A DNA stretch of 32,121 bases from Nostoc sp. TH1S01 (GCA_018993265.1 JAGKSW010000198.1:1-32121), one strand, 5' to 3'. Counted from the stretch's first letter, positions 1-10,605 are shown. A program made the numbers and translations. The notes: a model not told the origin generated them from the letters alone.

Positions 1-303
1 CATTACCAAATATCTGATTTGCCGCTAGACGTGAGGACTTGGACTTGTCCTAGCTGCGGTACTCATCACGATAGAGATGGTAATGCGGCGATGAATATTA
101 GAGCCGAAGGTATCAGAATGAGCCAGTTGCTTGCGGGGGGAACCCCCGTTGTGCAAACTGGCGTGCTTTCCTCCTCTGGGACGGGGGAGAAGATCGCCAA
201 TGGAGAGGATGTAAGACCAATTCGCGGACGCAAATCCAAGATGCGGCAATCTTCTGTGAAGTTGGAAGCCCACTCTGTACCCGATAGGGTCAGCCTTGGG
301 TAG
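1..303 (+). CDS. tnpB: TnpB (IS200/IS605- or IS607-type transposon RNA-guided nuclease), C-terminal part only
   Basis: The reading frame is open from base 1, so the gene begins outside the window and only about the last 100 residues are seen. They contain the second half of the TnpB zinc ribbon (CPSCG) followed by [11 protein letters not shown], the block that holds the last RuvC catalytic aspartate. This is a hallmark of the TnpB/OrfB family, whose members are RNA-guided nucleases encoded by small transposons. The remaining basic, low-complexity tail (GRKSK, VKLEAH) is usual for cyanobacterial copies and suggests an intact C-terminus. The 3' end of tnpB and the transposon right end normally encode the guide (omega) RNA; a GC-rich hairpin at 134-148 (6-bp stem, GAA loop) may belong to it. 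The stop codon at 301-303 lies inside the beginning of the next gene. Whether the full element is intact cannot be judged here. Confidence 0.88.
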   Translation, partial: HYQISDLPLDVRTWTCPSCGTHHDRDGNAAMNIRAEGIRMSQLLAGGTPVVQTGVLSSSGTGEKIANGEDVRPIRGRKSKMRQSSVKLEAHSVPDRVSLG

Positions 304-3300
304 TTCACATAGCACACTTCGCATTCGCCTAGTATTTCTTGTCCTTTTAGCTGTTGTTCCAGCACTAGGATTAATTCTGCACAGTGCTTCCGAACAACGG
401 CGTACCGCTACAGTAGAAGCACAAGAACAAACACTAAGGCTGGCAAGATTGGCAGCTAATAACCAAAAGCAGGTGATAGAAGGAACTCGTCAACTGCTGA
501 TGATCTTGGCACAGTTACCAGTGGTGCGTCAGGGAAACTCAGCGGGGTGTAATCAATTACTGGCGGATATTCTCAAACAACATTCAGCTTATGCTAATTT
601 TGCTGTGCTGAATTCTCAGGGAAATACTATCTGTTCTGGGGTGCCTTATTCTGGTGTGGGAAATGCCAAAGACCGCACTTATTTTCAACGTGCTGTGCAA
701 ACCCGGAAATTTGCAGTTGGTGATTATCAAATCGGCCGTAGCACTAAAAAAGCTACCTTAAATTTTGCTTACCCAATTTTAGATAAAACCGGGCGTGTGC
801 AAACTTTGATTGTTGCTGCACTGGATTTAGGGCAGTTAAACCAGTTGGCGGCGCAAGTAAAAATGCCCCCAGGCTCAGTGTTGAGTGTGGTTGATAACAA
901 TGGAATACTTTTAGTCCGCTATCCTAATCCGCACGCTTGGGTTGGCAAATCTATCTCGTCAGATGCTCTCACAATGATGAAAAATGCTCAGGGTGAGGGG
1001 ATTGATGACGTAACGAGCCTGGATGGAGTACAGCGAATTTTTGCTTTTGTTTTTATAGGCGATAATCCACTCAATCCCGATGGATATATTCGAGTGGGAA
1101 TTCCTAAGTCGGCAGTTCTGTCCAATGTTAATAGTTTGTTATTCAAAAATTTAATTAGTTTAGGTGCGGTGACTTTTTTGGCGATCGCAGCTGCTTGGAT
1201 AGGTGGAGATATTTTCTTTCTCAGACAAATCAAATCTTTGGTGCAAACAGCCAAGATATTAGGTAGTGGTCAACTCAACACACGTACTAGACTTTCTCAT
1301 CTATCGGGAGAATTTGGTCAACTGGCGCAAGCAATTGACGAAATGGCCGCCGCACTAGAAGCACGGGAGATGGCGATCACTTCTTTGAGCCAAAATATGC
1401 AAACTTTATTTGAGTTAATTCCTATCGGCATTCTGATCACAGAAGATATGGAATTTCAGGATGTCAAATCTAACCCCGCATTTGCTGAAATGTTAGGTAT
1501 CTCCCCAAACATTAATGTTTCGGCGACTCCTGTAAATGCAACACCTCCAAATTATAAAATTCTGCGGGATGGCAAGGAACTTTCCCCAGAAGAATATCCG
1601 CTACGCTATGCAGCCTTGCATAATACCGAAGTTAAAGGCACAGAAGTTGATATTGTCCGGGGTGATGGTAGTGTATTTAATTTATTTGGTTATGCAGCCC
1701 CCTTAGTTGATCAGCAAGGTAATCCAAGGGGAGCGGTAGCAGCTTTTTTGAATATTACTGAACGTAAGCAAACCGAAGAACGCACACATCGATTGATGAG
1801 CCAGGTGCAAGAGCAAGCCAATATATTAAATGCGATTCTCTCGGCTTCGGTGGATCATATTTTTATTTTTGATCGGGATGGTCGTTATCAGTATGTCAGT
1901 ACTGGCGGCGCTGCTGTTTTTGGTTGGAAACCAGAGCAAATGTTAGGTAAGACTTGGCAAGAACTGAATTTTTCCCCAGAAACTTTGGCAACGATGCGTC
2001 AGTTAGATAGCCAAAGGGAAAAAGTCATGGCTACCGGACAACCCATCAAGGCAGAAAGTGAATATTGTGACGCTGATGCAGTCCATTGTTACGAATATAT
2101 TTTGGCTCCTCTATCTAATCCTGAGCAAGCGATTGCAGGTGTGATTGCCATATCCCGTGATATTAGCGAACGGCAAGCTGCACTGCGTGAACTTCTGCGA
2201 ACTGAACAAGCACTACGCCACAGCGAACAACGCCTGCGACTTGCACAAAGAGCGGGCAAAATTGGCACTTGGGAGTGGAATTTACGAACTGGTGAGGTAT
2301 CTTGGTCGGAAGGAATCTGGGATATCTTGGGATTGGAAATAGGTACAGAAGAACCTGGATTCAGACCTTGGGTTGATTTTATCCACCCTGATGATCGCCC
2401 ACGCATTATGGCAAGCGTAGAAAAAGTCTTAGCAGAAGGTCAAGACTATTATGACGAATTCCGCATTGTTCGCCGAGATCACACAATTGTTTGGTTAGCA
2501 TCCAAAGGTAAAATTATCCGCAATGCAGATGGACAAGCTAAACGGTTTTTAGGAGTCAACATTGACATTAGTGAACGCAAGCAAGTAGAAGCAGAACGGG
2601 AAGAATTATTGTTACGTGAACAAGCGGCGCGAGAAGCGGCTGAAACTGCCAACCGCATCAAAGATGAATTTTTGGCGGTATTGTCTCATGAATTGCGAAC
2701 ACCACTGAATCCGATTCTAGGTTGGATTACATTACTGCGGACTCGCAAATTAGATCAAGAAAAAACAGCGATCGCGTTGGAAACCATCGAACGCAATGCT
2801 AAATTACAAACTCAACTCATTGGCGATTTATTAGATATTTCCCGGATTTTGCAAGGCAAATTAACACTGACGATTTCACCTGTTGATTTAGCAACAATTA
2901 TTGCAGCGGCCCAAGAAACAGTCAGGTTAGCAGCCGAAGCTAAATCAATTGAAATTTATACCGAAATCCCACCGGATATCCCGTCTTTTATGGGAGATGC
3001 TAGCCGTCTGCAACAAGTAGTGTGGAATTTGCTGACGAATGCTGTAAAGTTTACTCCAACTGGTGGCGAGATTAAAATCAAGTCGGAGTCTGCTGCTAAT
3101 TATGTCCAGATTCAAGTGAGCGATACAGGTAAAGGCATTACGCCAGAGTTTTTACCTTATGTTTTTGAAACTTTTCGTCAAGCTGATAGTGCCACAACTC
3201 GGAAATTTGGTGGACTAGGATTAGGGTTAGCAATTGTGCGTCATATTGTGGAAATGCACGGCGGTACAGTTCACGCCCATAGTCTCGGAGAAGATAAAGG

Positions 3301-3769
3301 AGCGACCTTTACAGTCAAGTTACCACTGATATCTACAGTTTTCCAATCCAATCAAAATCCCACATTAGCCAAAAAATTATTGGATTTACAAGGCTTGCAA
3401 GTGCTAACAGTCGAGGATGAACAAGATACCAGAGAATTACTAGTGTTCACAATTCAGGAGTATGGCGCACAAGTGAAAGCTGCTGCATCCGCTGATGAAG
3501 CATTAGAAATTTTAAAACAATCTCAGCCGGATATTTTAGTATGTGATATTGCTATGCCAGAGATGGACGGCTACACACTCATCCGTCAGATCAGAACTTG
3601 GCCCAAAGAACAAGGTGGACAGATCCCGGCGATCGCCCTTACAGCTTATGCTGGAGAATCAGATCACAAACAAGCCCTCGCCGCAGGTTTTCAAAGACAC
3701 TTATCTAAACCTGTGGATCTGGAACAATTAGTAGAAGCGATCGCTAGTTTCTGCAAGGTTGGATTTTAG
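296..3769 (+). CDS. Hybrid sensor histidine kinase (Cache-HAMP-PAS x3-HisKA-HATPase-REC)
   Basis: A 1157-residue membrane sensor kinase with its own receiver. Order by approximate residue: membrane segment 11-29; extracytoplasmic Cache-type sensor about 35-280; second membrane segment 286-305; HAMP 307-360; three PAS domains at about 369-490, 508-630 and 643-768; HisKA with phospho-acceptor His798 in the motif [11 protein letters not shown]; HATPase_c with N-box Asn911/Asn915 and the glycine boxes DTGKG and GLGLGLA; REC with phospho-acceptor Asp1084 in [10 protein letters not shown]. All catalytic residues are present, so it should be active. The signal is not predictable. The only in-frame start near the N-terminus is TTG at 296, with AGGG 6 nt upstream; an in-frame TGA at 257-259 blocks a longer form. 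The start codon and ribosome site lie within the tnpB coding end, so the native 5' end may have been replaced by transposon DNA. No partner regulator is adjacent. Confidence 0.93.
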   Translation: MGSSHSTLRIRLVFLVLLAVVPALGLILHSASEQRRTATVEAQEQTLRLARLAANNQKQVIEGTRQLLMILAQLPVVRQGNSAGCNQLLADILKQHSAYANFAVLNSQGNTICSGVPYSGVGNAKDRTYFQRAVQTRKFAVGDYQIGRSTKKATLNFAYPILDKTGRVQTLIVAALDLGQLNQLAAQVKMPPGSVLSVVDNNGILLVRYPNPHAWVGKSISSDALTMMKNAQGEGIDDVTSLDGVQRIFAFVFIGDNPLNPDGYIRVGIPKSAVLSNVNSLLFKNLISLGAVTFLAIAAAWIGGDIFFLRQIKSLVQTAKILGSGQLNTRTRLSHLSGEFGQLAQAIDEMAAALEAREMAITSLSQNMQTLFELIPIGILITEDMEFQDVKSNPAFAEMLGISPNINVSATPVNATPPNYKILRDGKELSPEEYPLRYAALHNTEVKGTEVDIVRGDGSVFNLFGYAAPLVDQQGNPRGAVAAFLNITERKQTEERTHRLMSQVQEQANILNAILSASVDHIFIFDRDGRYQYVSTGGAAVFGWKPEQMLGKTWQELNFSPETLATMRQLDSQREKVMATGQPIKAESEYCDADAVHCYEYILAPLSNPEQAIAGVIAISRDISERQAALRELLRTEQALRHSEQRLRLAQRAGKIGTWEWNLRTGEVSWSEGIWDILGLEIGTEEPGFRPWVDFIHPDDRPRIMASVEKVLAEGQDYYDEFRIVRRDHTIVWLASKGKIIRNADGQAKRFLGVNIDISERKQVEAEREELLLREQAAREAAETANRIKDEFLAVLSHELRTPLNPILGWITLLRTRKLDQEKTAIALETIERNAKLQTQLIGDLLDISRILQGKLTLTISPVDLATIIAAAQETVRLAAEAKSIEIYTEIPPDIPSFMGDASRLQQVVWNLLTNAVKFTPTGGEIKIKSESAANYVQIQVSDTGKGITPEFLPYVFETFRQADSATTRKFGGLGLGLAIVRHIVEMHGGTVHAHSLGEDKGATFTVKLPLISTVFQSNQNPTLAKKLLDLQGLQVLTVEDEQDTRELLVFTIQEYGAQVKAAASADEALEILKQSQPDILVCDIAMPEMDGYTLIRQIRTWPKEQGGQIPAIALTAYAGESDHKQALAAGFQRHLSKPVDLEQLVEAIASFCKVGF

Positions 3770-3822
3770 ATTGAGAATGGTATCAGTAAACCTCTACTCC
3801 CAACTCCCTATATTTAACAAAT

Positions 3823-4245
3823 TTAAATTAACTGTTTGGCTACCCGATCAAGATTTTTGCGAATTTCTAAAGTGGCGACACCAGTGGTTGCACCTGCGTC
3901 CTCAGCCGAATATTGAGCGGCAAATTTTTTGACTGCGGCTACAGTTTTTGGCCCATAAAAGGGATGATCTTTGGGTAAGTCGGCTTTGACAACTACATTC
4001 AACTCATATTGCAAAATTCTGATCACTTCTTCCGCTTTCGCCATTGTTTTTGGCCCGACTACGCCATCTACTTGTAGTCCATAGTCTGCCTGAAAGTTTT
4101 TGATTGCTTGTATAATTTTAATGGTTGTGAGTGGCGAATTATCTTTACTAACTGGAAACCCCTGCCCCAAAGCAGCAAAATCTTGAGCTAGATATCCTAA
4201 TCCAAATAAAACAGAACGGAATTGAGCATTGGTGTAGGTAATCAT
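3823..4245 (-). CDS. Small protein with two peptidoglycan-binding-like repeats
   Basis: A 140-residue protein starting at ATG 4245. It carries two helical repeats of the PG_binding_1 type: residues about 42-68 (IKNFQADYGLQVDGVVGPKT, the typical core) and a looser second copy at about 75-112 (ILQYELN ... FYGPKTVAAVKKF). Such domains usually bind cell-wall peptidoglycan. No signal peptide and no catalytic domain are visible, so it is either a free-standing wall-binding module or a cytoplasmic protein that has reused the fold. It lies convergent to the histidine kinase (53 bp between the two ends) and about 100 bp downstream of the phosphatase gene on the same strand. Cyanobacteria have many such short proteins of unknown role. 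The domain call is good, the biological function unknown. Confidence 0.75.
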   Translation of the reverse strand: MITYTNAQFRSVLFGLGYLAQDFAALGQGFPVSKDNSPLTTIKIIQAIKNFQADYGLQVDGVVGPKTMAKAEEVIRILQYELNVVVKADLPKDHPFYGPKTVAAVKKFAAQYSAEDAGATTGVATLEIRKNLDRVAKQLI

Positions 4246-4343
4246 ATTTGCTAAAGCTCCACATCTTCAGGCGGCAAGATTCTATTACTGAGTAATTGGG
4301 TTTTATCCATTAACATTAGCTACATCAATAATTGATGCAATTC

Positions 4344-6614
4344 CTAATGGAACACATCATTATTTGGTAGCAGTTGAGTTTCAAACCGAGAGTAAACCAG
4401 TTCAGTTGTATACCAGGAGGAAAACCAGTATAAATCTTGAATGACTTTACCAGCAAGACTTTCATCTGTCGGTTCAAACTGCACTAATGCTAAATTATTC
4501 ATCCCAACTACTTCTTTTCCATCTTGAAACCACTTGGATCTCCAGAACATTAAAAATTGTAGCGATCGCAACTTCGCTTTTTCTGGGCGGTTCCAAGGGG
4601 CAATAAAACTTAATACATCAATGGCTAAATCCGCAGTTTGGGTTTTTTGCCGGGGAATTAACTCCAGCGCACAACGCCAATCAGGATGAAGCGCGTTTTG
4701 GCGCTGCCATTGTTTAGCAGAAACTTCTACCATATCAGCCGGATGATTCCAACCTAACCAATATCTAACTTTCTCTGGTAACAGCCAATTTTTCAATTTG
4801 GTATGAATTAACCGCGTGAGAAATTCTTCATTTTTTAACGCACTACAAGTTAATTGCACCAATACAGATGACGATTGCGAATAAATATCTTGATGAGATA
4901 AACGCACCACCGAACTATAGTGAATATCTCCAGACAAGACAATTACTTGTTGACGCTGAGCAAATAAAGTCGTAAGAAATTGCGCTAATGCTTTTGTATG
5001 AATATTCCACGCATCACCCACATCTGTAGAAAAAACTTTGTCGTTTTTTAAATGCCAATGATGCACCAAATCTATGACTTTTAAGCCAAATACATTGGTA
5101 GGTGCAATCACAAATGTAGCGGGAATATTCGTTTTTTCTTGTAAAGGTGTCAGCAGTTGTTGTTTTAAAGTATAAGCTGATAACAATCTTGGCGGAGCGA
5201 TGGGTTTTTCGTCGGCTGGATAGCCCCGCCAAGTCCGGGTATCGAGAACAATCACTTCATGGATAGGACTGCGAATAATGTAATGCCAATTGAGAGATTG
5301 GGCATGTCTGGCTAAAACTAATGTTGAATCATCTTGAGTAAACTTTGGTAAGCCTGTGAGAGAATCTGTATCTGGTAGACCAACATAACGAGCGATCGCT
5401 TGATCGGCATAACTATCTGTACCGTGAGAAGCTGACCAAATTTCCGCCGCCGCCAGCAGTTTTTCTCCAGATTGACCAAAGGCGAATTGTTCAGGTGTAT
5501 TTCCCCAAGCTTGAAATATACTGTAAGCTAACAGGGCATTCTGCACCACCCGCCGCCCCAAAGGTTTACCCAAAACGCGCAAACACCAAGCTTGATTCAA
5601 ATTCCAGTCATCGCTGACATCGTGGTCATCAAAAATTGTGTAGGTGGGAATATTCGCCAAAGCACGCCGCACTTTTCCCAAAGTATAAATGAATTGTTGT
5701 AAATCTTTGACTTCTCGATTCCAGTTTTTGATACCTTGGCGATCGCTGGTTACTTCTTTTCCTGGAGGAAATTTCCTTGGCCAGCAAACAGGCGACCAAG
5801 TTAATAAATAAGCCGCGTAATATTCTCCCAAACTGAGAAGATGACTGTTAACTTTACTATATTTGTTATGTAATCCGGCGGTAAAACCAGCTTGTTCTGT
5901 CGCCACTTCCGCCCGTTGTCTGGTAGGTAATTCCTTGGGGGTGCAATAAATTGGGCTGACAGGTAACTTTTCTTCCCAACCCAATAAAATATCACCCAAA
6001 TGAGTCGCCACCCATAAGGAAGGATCAGCAACATCATCACCATAAATTTGGTCTCCCGTGAGAAACAATTGCTGGGGACGACGTTGGGGTTGATTTGCTG
6101 TAGTTGCAATTAAACCATCTAGAATTGGTAACGCATCCAACCCATGACCATGTGGTTTGCGACAAGAAGCGTGGACAATTTTTAAATCTTGCAGACGGCT
6201 GGGAGGTAAAGCAAAGGTTGGTTGTTGATGGTCAAAATAACTAATGCTATCTGCGGCAAAACTCTGAGAACTTAATGCTTGGGATAGAGTGCGCCGTTCT
6301 GCACCACAGATAAATTGTAAGTTGTAGGCGTAGATGCGATCGCCTACCAGATGGTTGCCATCTTGACATTGAGCCGTTACCGCTACAACATGCAGATTTT
6401 CACCCAAAGCAACTGTAGGGCGTTGCCCAGTCAACAAACAATTTCCTAATGTTGCGCCATGATTTGTTGTTTCATAAACCTTCAGTTCTACCAGACAAGA
6501 CTGCTTGAGGGCTATCCATACCGTCACGGCTGTTGATTCAGTATGTTTTAGCATTGGCCCTGCCAAAATTAGCGGCAGTTCTGTTATAAACTCGCTTCCA
6601 AAAGGGTTATGCAT
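4344..6614 (-). CDS. PhoD-like metallophosphatase (alkaline phosphatase D family)
   Basis: A 756-residue protein with the metal-binding motifs of the PhoD/metallophosphoesterase superfamily: an N-terminal beta-rich domain (about 14-125), then HASCRKP (148-154), LTGDQIYGDD (185-194, Asp188), FDDHDVSDDW (328-337, the Asp-Asp-His-Asp cluster) and LSGDIHYSS (559-567, Asp562 and His564). PhoD enzymes use Ca and Fe to hydrolyse phosphodiesters and monoesters, supplying phosphate. Classical PhoD is exported by Tat, but no twin-arginine or Sec signal is visible from the ATG at 6614, so this longer cyanobacterial subfamily is probably cytoplasmic or its substrate differs. It follows the malic enzyme gene on the same strand after 108 bp. 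No Pho box was identified. Family assignment is firm; substrate is not known. Confidence 0.88.
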   Translation of the reverse strand: MHNPFGSEFITELPLILAGPMLKHTESTAVTVWIALKQSCLVELKVYETTNHGATLGNCLLTGQRPTVALGENLHVVAVTAQCQDGNHLVGDRIYAYNLQFICGAERRTLSQALSSQSFAADSISYFDHQQPTFALPPSRLQDLKIVHASCRKPHGHGLDALPILDGLIATTANQPQRRPQQLFLTGDQIYGDDVADPSLWVATHLGDILLGWEEKLPVSPIYCTPKELPTRQRAEVATEQAGFTAGLHNKYSKVNSHLLSLGEYYAAYLLTWSPVCWPRKFPPGKEVTSDRQGIKNWNREVKDLQQFIYTLGKVRRALANIPTYTIFDDHDVSDDWNLNQAWCLRVLGKPLGRRVVQNALLAYSIFQAWGNTPEQFAFGQSGEKLLAAAEIWSASHGTDSYADQAIARYVGLPDTDSLTGLPKFTQDDSTLVLARHAQSLNWHYIIRSPIHEVIVLDTRTWRGYPADEKPIAPPRLLSAYTLKQQLLTPLQEKTNIPATFVIAPTNVFGLKVIDLVHHWHLKNDKVFSTDVGDAWNIHTKALAQFLTTLFAQRQQVIVLSGDIHYSSVVRLSHQDIYSQSSSVLVQLTCSALKNEEFLTRLIHTKLKNWLLPEKVRYWLGWNHPADMVEVSAKQWQRQNALHPDWRCALELIPRQKTQTADLAIDVLSFIAPWNRPEKAKLRSLQFLMFWRSKWFQDGKEVVGMNNLALVQFEPTDESLAGKVIQDLYWFSSWYTTELVYSRFETQLLPNNDVFH

Positions 6615-6722
6615 AAGTGACTTTTATCTGCGTGTATCTGCGTACATCGGCGGTTAATTTATTCCCCTCTTTTTTGTTGTTTCTCTGGGACAGGCAAGCT
6701 GCCCATCCCACAAGAATTATAA

Positions 6723-8114
6723 TCAACTCTTGGCAATACCTTCTTCACGGGCTGCTCTTTGTACAGCCGCCGCCACAGCCGGGGCGACACGTGCATCAAA
6801 CACAGAAGGAATAATATGTTCAGGACTCAAATCGCTGGGGTTGACCAAAGAAGCGATCGCACTGGCAGCTTCTAAGTACATTGTGGTAGTAATTTCTTGA
6901 GCGCGACAATCTAACGCACCCCGGAAGACTCCGGGAAAAGCCAAAACATTGTTAATTTGATTTGGATAATCACTGCGCCCTGTCGCCATTACCGCCACAG
7001 TTTTGCTAACTAATTCTGGCTGAATTTCGGGAATGGGATTGGCCATAGCAAACACAATGGGGTCTTTCGCCATTGCTTGCACCATTTCAGGGGTTAAGAC
7101 TCCTGGGGCGCTAACACCAATAAAGACATCTGCACCTTGCATTGCACCGGCTAATGTCCCTTGGGGTTTCACCGCAAATTCTTGTTTTTCTTCTGTCAAG
7201 TCAGTGCGGCTGGTGGAAAGAATACCTTTGGAATCACACATCAAAATTGTTTGCGCCCCAGCTTTCCGCAGTAACCGCGCGATCGCCACACCCGCAGCAC
7301 CCGCACCGTTAATTACAATCCGGATGTCAGCCATTGATTTATTGACTAATTTCAACGCGTTGTATAATGCTGCTAAAGTGACAATCGCCGTTCCATGTTG
7401 GTCATCATGAAATACTGGGATATCTAATTCTTGCCTTAATCTTTGTTCAATTTCAAAACAGCGGGGCGCAGCAATATCTTCTAAATTCACACCACCAAAC
7501 ACAGGCGCAATTTGCTTCACCGCCTGAACAATCTCATCAGTATTTTGCGTAGCTAGACAGATAGGAAAAGCATCTATCCCCGCGAATTCCTTAAATAGCA
7601 TAGCTTTACCTTCCATCACAGGTAAAGCCGCCGCCGGGCCGAGATTGCCCAATCCCAAAACTGCACTACCATCGGTAACAATAGCGACAGTGTTTTGCTT
7701 AATTGTCAGATTGTAAACTTCTTCTGGTTTGTCGGCGATCGCTTTACAAATCCGCCCTACACCAGGAGTATAAGCCATTGCTAAATCTGAAACACTTTTC
7801 AGGGCAATGCGGCTGGCGATGCTAATTTTGCCACCACGGTGTAAATTAAATGTGCGATCGTAAACATCTACCAGCTTAATGTTTGGTAGGGCTTTGATTG
7901 CTTGGACAATCGTTTCAGCATGTTCTGTACTAGCCGCATCAACTGTAATATCGCGGGTAGATTCTTGACGGGTTTGTTCAATTAAATCTATTTGACCAAG
8001 ATTACCACCACAAGTTGCGATCGCTTGTGTCACTGATGCCAACATCCCGATGCGGTTAGGAATCTGCAACCGGAGTGTCAAACTAAAACTGGAATTAGGA
8101 GTTAGGTCTGCCAT
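6723..8114 (-). CDS. Malic enzyme with N-terminal ACT domain
   Basis: A 463-residue enzyme that oxidatively decarboxylates malate to pyruvate with NAD(P). Residues about 12-90 form an ACT domain ([17 protein letters not shown]), a ligand-binding regulatory module found in many cyanobacterial malic enzymes. The catalytic part shows AYTPGVG (Tyr115), the catalytic lysine in MEGKAMLFK (Lys170), the metal ligands in NLED (Glu212/Asp213) and HDDQHGT (from 236), and the Rossmann motif NGAGAAG (269-275). An acidic residue in MCDSKG after the second Rossmann strand suggests a preference for NAD, though that is inference. The start is ATG at 8114. In cyanobacteria the enzyme feeds pyruvate and reductant, relevant to dark carbon flow and to heterocysts. 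It lies downstream of psbA on the same strand, separated by 233 bp with a hairpin, so it is probably transcribed separately. Confidence 0.93.
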   Translation of the reverse strand: MADLTPNSSFSLTLRLQIPNRIGMLASVTQAIATCGGNLGQIDLIEQTRQESTRDITVDAASTEHAETIVQAIKALPNIKLVDVYDRTFNLHRGGKISIASRIALKSVSDLAMAYTPGVGRICKAIADKPEEVYNLTIKQNTVAIVTDGSAVLGLGNLGPAAALPVMEGKAMLFKEFAGIDAFPICLATQNTDEIVQAVKQIAPVFGGVNLEDIAAPRCFEIEQRLRQELDIPVFHDDQHGTAIVTLAALYNALKLVNKSMADIRIVINGAGAAGVAIARLLRKAGAQTILMCDSKGILSTSRTDLTEEKQEFAVKPQGTLAGAMQGADVFIGVSAPGVLTPEMVQAMAKDPIVFAMANPIPEIQPELVSKTVAVMATGRSDYPNQINNVLAFPGVFRGALDCRAQEITTTMYLEAASAIASLVNPSDLSPEHIIPSVFDARVAPAVAAAVQRAAREEGIAKS

Positions 8115-8230
8115 TGTGATTTTGGAATAGTGAATTTTAGATTTTATATTGAATCGCTGAGTAAAAATCTAGACTAAATTAAAATCTACAAAGCTACTTT
8201 TTTCTCCCTACTCCCTATTTTCCCATTAAG

Positions 8231-8267
8231 AAGCGATCGCCTTGAGGGTTAATCAATGCGATCGCTT
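8231..8267 (-). terminator. Inverted HIP1 pair downstream of psbA, possible terminator
   Basis: Arms AAGCGATCGC (8231-8240) and GCGATCGCTT (8258-8267) are perfect complements, 10 bp, with a 17-nt loop, about 80 bp past the psbA stop. There is no clear U-run after it on the minus strand, so it could stabilise an RNA end rather than terminate, or simply be two HIP1 sites facing each other. Confidence 0.35.
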
Positions 8268-8347
8268 AATTTTGGTTCCGAATTTTTACATCAAGAATCT
8301 TACATTACGCAGCTACTTGACGGCTATATAAACGCAACAGTAATTTA

Positions 8348-9430
8348 TTAACCTTGAATTGCTGGGGTTTGCCAAGCCACAGGCAAAGCATCACCCCCAG
8401 CTAAATCTAAAGGAAAGTTGTGTGCATTGCGTTCGTGCATCACCTCAATACCCAAGTTGGCACGGTTAAGAATATCCGCCCAAGTATTAATCACCCGTCC
8501 TTGAGAATCAATCACCGATTGGTTAAAGTTGAACCCATTCAAGTTAAATGCCATTGTGCTGATACCCAAAGCGGTTAACCAAATACCCACCACAGGCCAA
8601 GCAGCCAAGAAAAAGTGCAACGAACGGGAATTGTTAAAGCTGGCATATTGCCAAATTAATCGCCCAAAGTAACCGTGAGCCGCCACAATACTATAAGTTT
8701 CTTGTTCTTGACCAAACTTATAGCCATAGTTAAGAGATTCCGATTCTGTCGTCTCTCTCACTAACGAAGAAGTGACCAAAGAACCGTGCATCGCACAAAA
8801 CAGAGAACCACCGAACACCGCCGCCACACCAAATTGATGGAAAGGATGCATCAAAATATTATGCTCGGCTTGGAACACTAACATAAAGTTAAAAGTGCCG
8901 CTAATACCCAAAGGCATCCCATCGGAAAAACTACCCTGACCAATTGGGTAAATTAAGAAAACAGAAGTTGCTGCTGCTACAGGTGCAGAGTAAGCTACAC
9001 AAATCCAAGGACGCATCCCCAGACGATAGCTTAACTCCCATTGCCGACCAAGCCAGCAAAAAATACCAATGAGAAAATGCAGAATAATTAACTGATAAGG
9101 GCCGCCGTTATACAACCATTCATCCATTGATGCCGCATCCCAAATCGGATAAAAGTGCAAACCAATGGCATTAGATGTGGGGACAACTGCACCTGTAATA
9201 ATGTTATTGCCGTATAATAAAGAACCAGAAACAGGTTCACGGATGCCGTCAATATCGACGGGAGGCGCAGCAATAAAAGCAATAACAAAACAGATGGTAG
9301 CAGTTAACAAAGTCGGAATCATTAACACACCAAACCAGCCGATATAAAGCCGATTTTCTGTGCTAGTTATCCATTCACAAAACCTTGTCCAGAAGTTACC
9401 GCTTTCGCCTCTTCTGAGAATTGTGGTCAT
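8348..9430 (-). CDS. psbA: Photosystem II reaction-centre protein D1, divergent variant
   Basis: A 360-residue D1 protein, the standard length. D1 binds the P680 chlorophylls, pheophytin, QB and most ligands of the oxygen-evolving Mn4CaO5 cluster in the thylakoid. All key residues are at canonical positions: TyrZ Tyr161, His190, Asp170, Glu189, His332, Glu333, His337, Asp342 and Ala344 (processing site, followed by GG); His198 for P680; His215 and His272 for iron; Ser264 and Phe255 in the QB pocket. So it should support water oxidation, unlike ChlF or 'rogue' D1. Position 130 is Gln, as in low-light D1 forms, although the surrounding sequence ([19 protein letters not shown]) looks more like the Glu130 high-light group. 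Gly80, Phe158 and Thr286 argue against the microaerobic D1'. Unusual residues include Trp126 (usually Tyr), Trp260 (usually Phe) and Leu285 (usually Phe). No good Shine-Dalgarno sequence precedes the ATG. No other photosystem gene is adjacent. Confidence 0.97.
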   Translation of the reverse strand: MTTILRRGESGNFWTRFCEWITSTENRLYIGWFGVLMIPTLLTATICFVIAFIAAPPVDIDGIREPVSGSLLYGNNIITGAVVPTSNAIGLHFYPIWDAASMDEWLYNGGPYQLIILHFLIGIFCWLGRQWELSYRLGMRPWICVAYSAPVAAATSVFLIYPIGQGSFSDGMPLGISGTFNFMLVFQAEHNILMHPFHQFGVAAVFGGSLFCAMHGSLVTSSLVRETTESESLNYGYKFGQEQETYSIVAAHGYFGRLIWQYASFNNSRSLHFFLAAWPVVGIWLTALGISTMAFNLNGFNFNQSVIDSQGRVINTWADILNRANLGIEVMHERNAHNFPLDLAGGDALPVAWQTPAIQG

Positions 9431-10077
9431 AACTGTAATATTGATAAAGTATTAACAACAAACTCTCTCAATTCCGCAAAATGAATTGAGAATTATCAGC
9501 TTTTTCAAGACTTTGCCAAATACCTTCTCCCTATGCGTCGGGAGATTCTATTTACCGCCTCACACCAGATACCCTGCTAATAACTTTCCCTAGGGAGATG
9601 GTTTTATCAAAGAAGAATTTTTACCGACTCTATAAGATCCGGTTTTACATTAACTATTTGTATTTTTCAATAAATTAAAATTAAGTTTTGCTAAGTAATT
9701 GTAATAAAGTACCAGTGCGAGTGTTTTTCCAAAAAGGCTAGCAATTAAAATTGCTCATCCAAGTCAAGCAATAATATCCTGAAAAAATTGGGATTGAACA
9801 GATTATTTGATAATAAAAAAGATACTTTGATTTTAAAGTATCTCCAGATTTAATCACTGAGTATCAGAGCAATAATAAAGGATTTAAAAAGTGAAACTTT
9901 TTAGATATTATTTAGGAAATATTATTTTATATTTTAAAGAGTTAAAATATAAAAATGAAGATATTTTATCAATTCTTTACATTAAACGTCTAGAAAGCCA
10001 CTTCCTACAGAATATAGCAAGTTCTCTGCCTTCCTATAGGACAATGGCTATGAGATTTACATTTATAAAAATCACGA
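9431..10077. other. AT-rich intergenic region upstream of psbA
   Basis: About 650 bp with no convincing gene. It should hold the psbA promoter and leader (psbA is read leftwards from 9430), but I found no clear pair of promoter boxes. A 7-bp hairpin (AGCAATT/AATTGCT, 9740-9755) and the terminator-like hairpin listed separately are the only structures. A GTG-started frame at 9891-10085 is very AT-rich and is not called. Confidence 0.6.
9815..9843 (-). terminator. Rho-independent terminator for the 85-residue protein gene
   Basis: On the minus strand the arms AGATACTTT and AAAGTATCT form a perfect 9-bp stem with a 6-nt loop, followed directly by a run of T residues (TTTTTTATTA). It lies about 235 bp past the stop of the gene at 10078-10335 and upstream of psbA, so it would keep that transcript from reading into psbA. 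The stem is AT-rich. Confidence 0.6.
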
Positions 10078-10335
10078 TTAATTAGTTGGTGGTTCGTACC
10101 AAACTTCAAGTTTATTAAGTTTTTCTCCAACAATGTTCCTATACAACTCTAGTGAACGGTAAATTTGATCGGCGCTGGGTTTTCCATGAGCGAAAATTGC
10201 ACAGTAAAAGTTATGAATTTCTTGGTGAGTGATTTCACCGTCTTTAACATACTGTTCAATCATGGATTTTAATTTTTCCAGTTCCAGAGCTTCTTCTGGT
10301 GTAGGTTCTTGAGCTAATGGTCGTTCAACTTTCAT
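10078..10335 (-). CDS. Small conserved-looking cytoplasmic protein, unknown function
   Basis: An 85-residue acidic protein starting at ATG 10335. It has an N-terminal charged helical stretch (about 12-32, rich in Glu and Leu) and a central segment with aromatic residues (EIHNFYCAIFAHGKPSADQI). There is no signal peptide, membrane segment or known motif. Codon use and residue composition look like a real gene rather than a chance frame, and a T-run hairpin lies downstream (9815-9843). I do not recognise the family. It sits alone between psbA and the large kinase, 270 bp downstream of the kinase stop on the same strand, with no functional hint from context. Confidence 0.65.
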   Translation of the reverse strand: MKVERPLAQEPTPEEALELEKLKSMIEQYVKDGEITHQEIHNFYCAIFAHGKPSADQIYRSLELYRNIVGEKLNKLEVWYEPPTN

Positions 10336-10605
10336 GTCATCTTTCCATAAGACTATGATTTTTGTAGAACGAATCGCAAATAGAGATTCGTTTGTTTTAC
10401 AGACCTTGTATTTGGTTTTTGCTCATTTATTGGCTAACAAAAACAGTTCGGTATACAAGTTATACAGGAAAGTTGAGGATTTTGTGAGGAAGTTGCGCGA
10501 CTTTCAGTTATACACGTCAATCAGCATGAAAATGCTCACGCTACATTCGCATAACTTTGTTTGCGTCTGTGCGTGAGGTTGAAAACATTGATTGGCTGCT
10601 ACTGC

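Noticed and set aside
8348-9430. psbA as a chlorophyll f synthase or rogue D1
   Set aside because: All Mn-cluster ligands, TyrZ and His190 are present, which those forms lack.
9891-10085. 64-codon plus-strand frame with GTG start and an AAGGA upstream
   Set aside because: Very AT-rich, mostly Ile/Lys/Tyr/Leu, overlaps the end of the convergent 85-residue gene, no family resemblance.
10334-10576. 80-codon plus-strand frame between two minus-strand genes
   Set aside because: No ribosome site and chance-like composition; it lies in the leader of the 85-residue gene.
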